Shown: positions 34,973 through 40,117 of the stretch, one piece after another
Position numbering within the stretch: position 1 is the stretch's first letter
Layout: each line of letters opens with the position of its first letter
Assembly: GCA_002050365.1 (NCBI GenBank)
Contig: MWYZ01000104.1
Coordinates: 1-40,117 of the forward strand
Length of the DNA stretch: 40,117 nt
Direction: 5' to 3'
Source of the DNA: Acidobacteria bacterium 28-1
Lineage (GTDB): Bacteria; Acidobacteriota; Blastocatellia; Pyrinomonadales; Pyrinomonadaceae
Position numbers and translations under genes: made by a program
The notes under the pieces: model-generated
Told to the model about the DNA's origin: nothing
What the model saw: only the letters and a program-made list of their open reading frames with translations
Databases searched by the model: none

Positions 34973-35352
34973 TTTCCTTCGCCTGTTACGACCGTATCGC
35001 CATTCTGATTTGTGCAGACGGTTTCAATCGTTACAATCGGCTTATCTTCGCGGATATTGGCAACCGTTGCCGTTGCCGTTACTGTGTCGTCAATAAAAAC
35101 CGGCGCGACAAATTTTATCGTTTGTGACAGATAAACAACTTTGCGTTCCTTAAACTCGTAACCGAGAACGGCTGAAATCAGTGCGCCGGAAATCATTCCG
35201 TGCGCGATGCGCTTGCCGAATTGTGTCTTTTTAGCAAATTCATCGTCTAAATGAATCGGGTTATAATCACCGGAAAGTTCGGCAAATGCGCGAACGACCG
35301 AATCAGTAATTTGTTTGCTGGTGGAGAATTTATCTCCGATTTTGATGTCCAT
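34954..35352 (-). CDS. MaoC-like (R)-specific enoyl-CoA hydratase
   Basis: This single hotdog-fold dehydratase/hydratase has 132 residues from ATG 35352; the upstream in-frame ATG at 35376 lies in REP sequence and is not favoured. The (R)-hydratase motif is intact: FAELSGDYNPIHLDDEFAKK supplies the catalytic Asp and His, followed by GKRIAHGMISGALIS. Such enzymes hydrate enoyl-CoA or enoyl-ACP in PHA, fatty acid or related acyl pathways. It lies downstream of an acyl-CoA ligase and a KAS III gene, consistent with acyl-chain metabolism. The last residues (KIMVLP) and the stop are encoded by a palindromic repeat unit, so the natural C-terminus may have been rewritten by repeat insertion. Confidence 0.87.
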   Translation of the reverse strand: MDIKIGDKFSTSKQITDSVVRAFAELSGDYNPIHLDDEFAKKTQFGKRIAHGMISGALISAVLGYEFKERKVVYLSQTIKFVAPVFIDDTVTATATVANIREDKPIVTIETVCTNQNGDTVVTGEGKIMVLP

Positions 35353-35362
35353 ATTTTTATTA

Positions 35363-35475
35363 GGGAACGCAGGCATCTTGCCTGTACACGTCGCGCAAGC
35401 GACGTAAAATCTGACCGATGCGGAACTTAAATTTGAACGCTTGTGCGTTCATCGCAGGCAGGATGCCTGCGCTCC
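35363..35475. repeat. Solo compound REP unit (copy A)
   Basis: The outer arms carry the palindromes GCAGGCATCTTGCCTG and GCAGGCAGGATGCCTGC. Between them are two hairpins, CGTCGC-GCAA-GCGACG and GAACGC-TTGT-GCGTTC. It has the same layout as copies B and C around the RAYT gene. It starts 11 bp upstream of the MaoC ATG and ends 2 bp before the hydrolase stop codon. Confidence 0.85.
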
Positions 35476-35477
35476 GA

Positions 35478-36344
35478 CTATTTTCCTAAAAATTCCAAAA
35501 CCCGCTTGTTAAAATCCGCCGCTTTTTCAAACTGCGGAACGTGACCGCAGTTATCAAACACGACAAGTTGCGAATTAGCAATTCCTTTGTTAAATCTCTC
35601 CGCGTCAGTGATGGGAATCAAGCCGTCCTGCTTGCCCCAGATAATTAGCGTCGGCTTTTTGATTTCGCCCAACCGCGCATCGAGAAAATCTTCCTTACGC
35701 TTGATTGATTCGATGAGACTGTTAATCGTGTAACCGTCACCCGCAATAATTCTCTGCGTCATGAATTGGTCAACTAACGCTTCGTTATTAGCGAGCGCGG
35801 GATTGGCAAAAATTAATTTCAAATTCCCTCGAACCTCATCGCGTGTCGAATTGTTTAATTGATAAATTCGGTCGAAATCAATTTCCTTCGGCATCAAACC
35901 AGCTGCGTCAACAAGGACGATTTTTCCGACTTTCAACGGATATTTAATGGCGAAAAATCCGGCAACCCAACCGCCCATCGAATTACCAACTAAACTAGCT
36001 TTTTCGATTTTCAATTCCGACATAAATTTGTCGAGGAAATCGGCGTAAGTTCCAACGCGGTATTTCAAAAGCGGTTTATCGGATTTGCCGAAGCCGATTT
36101 GGTCGGGCGCGATGACGCGGTAATTCTGTGATAAAGCGGCGATGTTTAGTTGCCAGCTTTCAGCTTGTGCGCCGAGTCCGTGCAGTAAAATTACAGTCGG
36201 TTTCGCCGCATCGCCCACTTCGAGATAACGGATTTTTGCGCCGAAAACAGTCGCGGTTTTCTCCTGCGGTGCTTGTCCGAAAATGGCAAGCGACAGAATA
36301 AAAATCCACAAATAAACGGCTGTTAAGTTTTTCAGAATTTTCAT
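35478..36344 (-). CDS. Exported alpha/beta-fold hydrolase
   Basis: This serine hydrolase has 288 residues from ATG 36344. That start is chosen because a signal peptide follows at once (AVYLWIFILSLAIFGQ); the upstream frame overlaps the ligase gene. The oxyanion region is LLHGLGAQAESW, the nucleophile elbow is VGNSMGGWVAG, the acid is in IWGKQDGLIP and the base is in NCGHVPQFE. The cap region follows AAGLMPKEIDF. The family includes esterases, lipases and C-C bond hydrolases, so the substrate is unknown. It lies 31 bp after the acyl-CoA ligase and 2 bp from REP copy A. Export separates it from the cytoplasmic acyl enzymes around it, which argues against a direct shared pathway step. Confidence 0.85.
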   Translation of the reverse strand: MKILKNLTAVYLWIFILSLAIFGQAPQEKTATVFGAKIRYLEVGDAAKPTVILLHGLGAQAESWQLNIAALSQNYRVIAPDQIGFGKSDKPLLKYRVGTYADFLDKFMSELKIEKASLVGNSMGGWVAGFFAIKYPLKVGKIVLVDAAGLMPKEIDFDRIYQLNNSTRDEVRGNLKLIFANPALANNEALVDQFMTQRIIAGDGYTINSLIESIKRKEDFLDARLGEIKKPTLIIWGKQDGLIPITDAERFNKGIANSQLVVFDNCGHVPQFEKAADFNKRVLEFLGK

Positions 36345-36375
36345 ATTTCCATTGTAGGAAAACGCCCGCGTGTTC

Positions 36376-38109
36376 CTACATTTCTCCGTAAAGTTTCTCA
36401 ATAATTTTAGAGAAATTTTTTGCCACAACATTTCGCTTCAATTTCAATGTTGGTGTAACCTCGCCCGATTCCGATTGAAAATCTCTTTCCAAAATTATAA
36501 ATCTTTTAATTTGCTCAGAGGACGAAACCCGTGCGTTCGCTAGTTCGATTGTATCTTTTACCGATTGAAAAATCCGTTCGTCCCGCGTCAAATCAGCGTA
36601 GTTTTCAAATTCGATTTTGCTCGCCCGCGCAAACGCTTCGGCTTCGGTTTGATTCAATGTTACGAGCGCAACCAGATAACTTTTACTGTCGCCGCAGACG
36701 AACGCCTGACTTATCAGATGATTTTCCTTCAAAAAATTTTCAAGCAAAGTGGGAGCGACATTTTTCCCCGAAGATAAAACGATAATCTCCTTTTTGCGCC
36801 CGACTATTTTCAAAAAACCGTCCGCGTCCAAACTTCCCAAATCGCCCGTTTTCAGCCAGCCGTTTTTGTCAAACATCTCGGCAGTTTTTTCCGGCTCTTT
36901 ATAATAACCCGAAAACATCATCGAACTTTTAATGAGAATCTCGCCGTCGTCAGCGATTTTTACTTCGCACATCGGCATCGGCTTTCCGACTGTGCCAAAT
37001 TTGAAATCGTCGGCGCGGTTGAATGTGACACAGATGTTTTCCGTCAAACCGTAAGCCTGAAGAATCGGCAAATCGTTTCTGGCAAAAAAATCCGCAATTT
37101 CATTCGGCAGCGGTGCGCCGCCGCTCGTCGCTAATCGAATATCTCCGCCGAAATCATCTTTTACTTTACGCGCGTCAACCGCTTTTCCATTTTCCGAAAC
37201 GACCTTTGCATAAATCTTTTCAAAAAATCTCGGAAGTGACGCGAAAACTGTCGGTTTGACTTCGAGCATGTAAGCGTAGAGTTTCGTTAAATCATTAACG
37301 AAATAAACGCTCGTGCCGCTCGAAAGACGATTATAAAGTCCCGAAATTCTTTCGGCGACGTGGCAAAACGGCAGATACGAAAAACAAACGTCCGTGTCGC
37401 AGATCGGAATCGTCTGCCGGAGCGACTCGCACGAATTCAAAATGTATTCGTGTGAAAGCATCGCGCCTTTCGGCTCACCCGTCGTGCCGCTTGTATAAAC
37501 CATTATTGCTGTGTCTTTCGGCTTAGCATTGAAGCCGATTTTTTCAATTTTCGGCAAGAACCCTTCTCGGTTTTGTTTTCCGAAAGCGAGAAAATCTTGA
37601 TATTGAATTATTGGAATTTCTTTAACTTCAACTGAATTGAATTTCCAAAATAACTTTTTTTCATCAGCAACTGCTTCAAATGAAAATTCTTCTGTATCTT
37701 CGACGCAAATTATTTGCTTGAGTTTTGGCATCGGTGCGTCAATATCAATAACCTTTTCTAATTGCTTTTGCGTATCAACAACGAGAAATTCCGCGTCCGA
37801 ATGATTGATAATAAACGCGCATTGTTCCTTTGAGCTTGTCGGATAAATCCCAACGCCGACACCGCCCGCCGCAATCGTCGCAATATCGGCAATCGCCCAC
37901 TCAGAAACATTTCCCGCAAGAATCGCCACGCTCGCGCCGCGCGTCAAATTCTTCGCCAACAAAGCGCAGGCAAAATCGTGAACTTGTTCTTCAAAATCTT
38001 CCCAATTTCGTGATTTCCAAGCGTCGTTTTCGCGCGAGTAGAAAACGGGCTTGCCGCGATATTTGGCGGTTTGTTCACGAAAAAGTTGATAGATATTTTG
38101 ATATGTCAT
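36376..38109 (-). CDS. Long-chain fatty-acid-CoA ligase (AMP-forming)
   Basis: This adenylate-forming enzyme has 577 residues from ATG 38109; an upstream start at 38157 would translate REP sequence (MPAFPT) and is rejected. The ATP loop is YTSGTTGEPKGAMLSH, then LPFCHVAERISG, the A5 motif QAYGLTEN, the A7 motif LKTGDLGSLDADGFLKIVGR and the A10 lysine region (VTPTLKLKRNVV). The length and C-terminus match the FadD15/long-chain group that activates free fatty acids to acyl-CoA at the membrane. Its 5' side is occupied by REP copy B, only 5 bp before the ATG, so its original ribosome-binding site and promoter may have been displaced. Confidence 0.9.
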   Translation of the reverse strand: MTYQNIYQLFREQTAKYRGKPVFYSRENDAWKSRNWEDFEEQVHDFACALLAKNLTRGASVAILAGNVSEWAIADIATIAAGGVGVGIYPTSSKEQCAFIINHSDAEFLVVDTQKQLEKVIDIDAPMPKLKQIICVEDTEEFSFEAVADEKKLFWKFNSVEVKEIPIIQYQDFLAFGKQNREGFLPKIEKIGFNAKPKDTAIMVYTSGTTGEPKGAMLSHEYILNSCESLRQTIPICDTDVCFSYLPFCHVAERISGLYNRLSSGTSVYFVNDLTKLYAYMLEVKPTVFASLPRFFEKIYAKVVSENGKAVDARKVKDDFGGDIRLATSGGAPLPNEIADFFARNDLPILQAYGLTENICVTFNRADDFKFGTVGKPMPMCEVKIADDGEILIKSSMMFSGYYKEPEKTAEMFDKNGWLKTGDLGSLDADGFLKIVGRKKEIIVLSSGKNVAPTLLENFLKENHLISQAFVCGDSKSYLVALVTLNQTEAEAFARASKIEFENYADLTRDERIFQSVKDTIELANARVSSSEQIKRFIILERDFQSESGEVTPTLKLKRNVVAKNFSKIIEKLYGEM

Positions 38110-38113
38110 AGTC

Positions 38114-38214
38114 GGGAACGCAGGCATCTTGCCTGCAATGAACGTGGCAGCGTTCAAAAAATAAACAATTTACGCCGCTCGCGCGACGTTTGCAGGCAAG
38201 ATGCCTGCGTTCCC
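38114..38214. repeat. Compound REP unit (copy B)
   Basis: It opens GGGAACGCAGGCATCTTGCC, contains the hairpin GAACG-TGGCAG-CGTTC and a CGC/GCG-rich stem, and closes GCAGGCAAGATGCCTGCG then TTCCC. It lies between the RAYT stop and the ligase ATG. Confidence 0.85.
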
Positions 38215-38216
38215 AA

Positions 38217-38801
38217 TCACTCAACAAAAGCACTACTGAATTTCCATTCGCTGAAACTCTTACAAAGTTCCGCTTTTACAGGATTATTTTCGATATAGTC
38301 AATCGTTTTAATAAAATGCTCGTAATTGCGAATATAACGGTCAAAAGATTCACGCTGCCAGAATTTCCCGGTTCGATTTAAAACTTTATTCGCTTCTTTC
38401 GCCGTGTATGATTTTATTGAATGCGTAATTTCGGCTAACTCAATATCTTTAAACGGAACTGCCAGAAAATGAATATGATTGGGCATTACAACCCAGGCAA
38501 TTAATTTATATTTCTTTTCGGCGTGGAAAAGTAGAGCATCAGCCGCAATTTTTGCAATTTTTGCATCTCTCAAAAAACACCCGCCGTAACCTTTATCTAA
38601 AAACCCTTCGATTTGTTTCCGCATTTCATACTCGATATTTTCAATACCCTTTCTTTCAAGTTCGAGTTGAAATTTTTGCAAGATATTTTGCGGAAGAGAA
38701 TCAAAAAGTCTTGCTGTAATAAACTGCGGAATTTCTCCGCCGTCAAAATGCGGCAGATAACCTCTCGAATACCAACCTTTAGGTTGCTGTAAATCCGTCA
38801 T
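38217..38801 (-). CDS. REP-associated tyrosine transposase (RAYT, Y1/HUH family)
   Basis: This is a single-strand endonuclease of 194 residues related to IS200/IS605 TnpA. RAYTs cut at REP hairpins and are thought to spread them. The N-terminus KGWYSRGYLPHFDGGEIPQF is characteristic. The HUH motif is MPNHIHFL (H109, H111) and the nucleophile is Y169 in TIDYIENNPVKAEL, with FWQRESFDRYIRN before it. ATG 38801 is chosen; the longer frame to 38840 begins MQARCLRSP, which is merely translated repeat sequence. A further in-frame ATG at 38813 is possible. The gene lies 2 bp from REP copy B and 14 bp from copy C. All catalytic residues are present, so it may be active. Confidence 0.92.
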   Translation of the reverse strand: MTDLQQPKGWYSRGYLPHFDGGEIPQFITARLFDSLPQNILQKFQLELERKGIENIEYEMRKQIEGFLDKGYGGCFLRDAKIAKIAADALLFHAEKKYKLIAWVVMPNHIHFLAVPFKDIELAEITHSIKSYTAKEANKVLNRTGKFWQRESFDRYIRNYEHFIKTIDYIENNPVKAELCKSFSEWKFSSAFVE

Positions 38802-38815
38802 ACCGGAGGACATTG

Positions 38816-38923
38816 GGGAACGCAGGCATCTTGCCTGCAATGAACGCGTAAGCGTTCAAATATTCTGTTGAAACATTTTTACGCCGCTTGCACGGCGGTT
38901 GCAGGCAAGATGCCTGCGCTCCC
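38816..38923. repeat. Compound REP unit (copy C)
   Basis: It opens GGGAACGCAGGCATCTTGCC, contains GAACGC-GTAA-GCGTTC and CGCCGC-TTGCAC-GGCGG type hairpins, and closes GCAGGCAAGATGCCTGCG then CTCCC. It ends 2 bp before the KAS III stop codon. Confidence 0.85.
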
Positions 38924-38925
38924 GA

Positions 38926-39921
38926 CTAATATCGAAAAACCATCGCCGCCATATTCAAACCACCGCCCGAAGCGCATAAGACAATGACATGGCCGCGTTT
39001 TAATTTTCCGTTTTCGATCGCGTCGTGCAAAACCATCGGGATACACGCCGAGCCTGTGTAACCCCATTTTTGCATTATCGTATGCGTTTTCTCGAAAGGA
39101 ACTTTCATCGCTTCCATCACGATTTTTATCGTCGAGATATTAACCTGAGTCCATAAAAATAAATTCACGTCTTCCAAAGATAAATCGGCTTTTTTAAGAA
39201 CCTCGCAGACAATTTTCTGCCAGCCTTCGATATTCACTTCCGGCGGATATTTGTTGGCGAAGCGCAATTTGTTCCATTCGTTTTCGGCTAATACTTTCTC
39301 GTCAATTGGCATTTTCGTGCCGCCCGCAAAAATTCCCATAAACTCGGCATAGCTGCCGTCGGCGACGAGTTTCGAGGCGAGAAAACCGCGCTCGTCGTTG
39401 TCATTGTGCGCTCGAAGTACAACTGCGCCCGCGCCGTCGGCAAAAAGCGTCATAGTTTTCTTGTCCGTCCAATCTAAGAATTTCGACATCACATAACAGC
39501 CGACGACTAAAACATTTTTATAACTTCGGTCGGCGATAATGTATTTGAAAGCCGCATCCAGAGCCGTCACAAATCCGGCGCACGCACAATTGACATCAAA
39601 AGTTCCCGCGTTCGCCGCGCCGATTCTTTTCTGCACGACAACCGATGTGGCGGGCGAAAGATATTCGGGCGTGTCGGTCGCCAAAACGATTAAATCAATT
39701 TCTTCGGCTTTTAGATTCGCATTTTCCAAAGCATTCTTCGCTGCTTCGGTCGCCAAATCCGCTGCGCTTTCTGCGTCAGAGGCAATGTGTCGTTCGACGA
39801 TTCCGACTTTGTGTTCGACAAATTCGTTGATGTTCTCGCCGAGCATTCGGCTCAAATCGTCGTTGGTTAAAATTTTTTCGGGAACGTAAACGCCTGTTCC
39901 GGTAATAATCGCGTTTCGCAT
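38926..39921 (-). CDS. KAS III (FabH)-like thiolase-fold protein with altered active site
   Basis: This beta-ketoacyl-ACP synthase III family protein has 331 residues, about FabH length. It starts IITGTGVYVPEKILTNDDLS and has EFVEHKVGIVERHIA and FADGAGAVVL. The catalytic Cys is present (C114 in VNCACAGF). The canonical His of HQAN is replaced by Thr (T258 in LWTQVN), and the canonical Asn of GNTS is replaced by Tyr (Y288 in WGYTGSACIP). Decarboxylative Claisen chemistry normally needs both, so the enzyme may instead transfer acyl groups, act non-decarboxylatively, or have a regulatory role. It is the most upstream gene seen in the acyl group. The RAYT element separates it from the acyl-CoA ligase. 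Confidence 0.88.
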   Translation of the reverse strand: MRNAIITGTGVYVPEKILTNDDLSRMLGENINEFVEHKVGIVERHIASDAESAADLATEAAKNALENANLKAEEIDLIVLATDTPEYLSPATSVVVQKRIGAANAGTFDVNCACAGFVTALDAAFKYIIADRSYKNVLVVGCYVMSKFLDWTDKKTMTLFADGAGAVVLRAHNDNDERGFLASKLVADGSYAEFMGIFAGGTKMPIDEKVLAENEWNKLRFANKYPPEVNIEGWQKIVCEVLKKADLSLEDVNLFLWTQVNISTIKIVMEAMKVPFEKTHTIMQKWGYTGSACIPMVLHDAIENGKLKRGHVIVLCASGGGLNMAAMVFRY

Positions 39922-39945
39922 TTTTTGTATAACCTATCTAAGTAC

Positions 39946-39989
39946 AGGACAAAAGAAACGTAAGCTGTTGAAAACGTTGCTTTTGTCCT
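39946..39989. promoter_or_regulatory. Inverted repeat upstream of the KAS III gene
   Basis: AGGACAAAAGAAACG (39946-39960) and CGTTGCTTTTGTCCT (39975-39989) pair at 14 of 15 positions around a 14-nt loop. It lies 25 bp before the ATG. It could be an operator, an RNA leader hairpin, or the terminator of a gene beyond the window. Nothing else is recognised between here and the window end. Confidence 0.5.
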
Positions 39990-40117
39990 AAGTTTATTTG
40001 AATCCGGCAGAAACAGTTTCGCAATGTATCAAATCCAAGCCGGAAAATGCTTTTTTCCGCTCTGCCGTGTTTCTTTATTTTGATTGGCGTTTCGGCACTC
40101 TCGAACTCACCCGCCAG

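Larger units (their letters stand above)
38114..38923 (-). mobile_element. RAYT gene bracketed by two compound REP units (TIRY-like element)
   Basis: Copy B (38114-38214), the RAYT gene (38217-38801) and copy C (38816-38923) form a compact unit of about 810 bp inserted between the KAS III stop and the acyl-CoA ligase ATG. The repeats have the same internal order and face the gene from both sides. RAYT transposases act on flanking REP hairpins in other bacteria. Confidence 0.8.

Noticed and set aside
38802..38840. N-terminal extension of the RAYT starting MQARCLRSP
   Set aside because: These residues are translated from the REP unit; family similarity begins near ATG 38801.
35363..38923. CRISPR-like reading of the repeated GCAGGCA palindromes
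   Set aside because: The units are far apart and irregularly spaced, contain internal hairpins, flank a RAYT gene, and have no cas genes.
35478..39921. OleABCD olefin-biosynthesis locus (KAS-like, hydrolase, AMP-ligase)
   Set aside because: The ligase looks like a long-chain acyl-CoA ligase, the hydrolase has a signal peptide, there is no OleD-like reductase, and the KAS lacks the His and Asn found in OleA.

Overview
The window looks like a chromosomal segment of an Acidobacteriota bacterium, possibly of the Blastocatellia. This is inferred from two very large TonB-dependent receptors with N-terminal carboxypeptidase-regulatory-like domains, ROK and hexuronate-MFS genes, secreted glycoside hydrolases, RAYT/REP elements and moderate GC content. 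No rRNA, tRNA or CRISPR array was found. From about 1.9 kb to the right edge every convincing gene is on the minus strand, so transcription runs right to left. The only plus-strand genes are at the left edge.

Left edge (1-1.9 kb): a YhcG/DUF1016 PD-(D/E)XK nuclease gene broken by an in-frame TAA, followed by an IS200/IS605-type Y1 transposase bracketed by perfect inverted copies of a hairpin.

Polysaccharide and uronate utilisation region (1.9-32.8 kb, minus strand). In transcription order it contains: a ROK regulator with a good sigma-70 promoter; TonB receptor 2; a secreted SH3-like protein; a 992-aa putative clan GH-A hydrolase; a TIM-barrel hydrolase with a DNRLRE/CBM96-type C-terminus, split by a one-base frameshift; a terminator-like hairpin; a GlucD-type enolase-superfamily dehydratase; a uronate isomerase; an SDR oxidoreductase; an ExuT-type hexuronate transporter; a GH2 enzyme; an alpha/beta esterase; a GH115 alpha-glucuronidase; a TPR-S41 protease; a beta-helix protein; TonB receptor 1; KDG kinase; and KDPG aldolase. 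The likely job is to strip glucuronic-acid decorations from a plant or microbial glycan (GH115, GH2, esterase, beta-helix protein), import the products (two TonB receptors, MFS) and convert the uronate to pyruvate and glyceraldehyde-3-phosphate (isomerase, SDR, dehydratase, kinase, aldolase).

Lipid/acyl region (33.1-39.9 kb, minus strand): an atypical KAS III lacking the canonical His and Asn, a long-chain acyl-CoA ligase, an exported alpha/beta hydrolase, a MaoC hydratase, a four-helix-bundle protein and a spinster-type MFS carrier. It is peppered with repeats. A RAYT gene is precisely bracketed by two compound REP units, a third solo unit lies 2.6 kb away, and the four-helix-bundle gene sits between inverted heptanucleotide repeats next to a palindrome doublet.

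The most unusual signals are the RAYT/REP composite, the family of purine-rich inverted repeat pairs (one enclosing a four-helix gene, two apparently empty), the unassigned 992-aa hydrolase, the active-site-altered KAS III, and a shared TGTC-N-GACA operator candidate linking the ROK promoter to the receptor-KDG kinase-aldolase operon. All functions are assigned by reading motifs; no database search was run.
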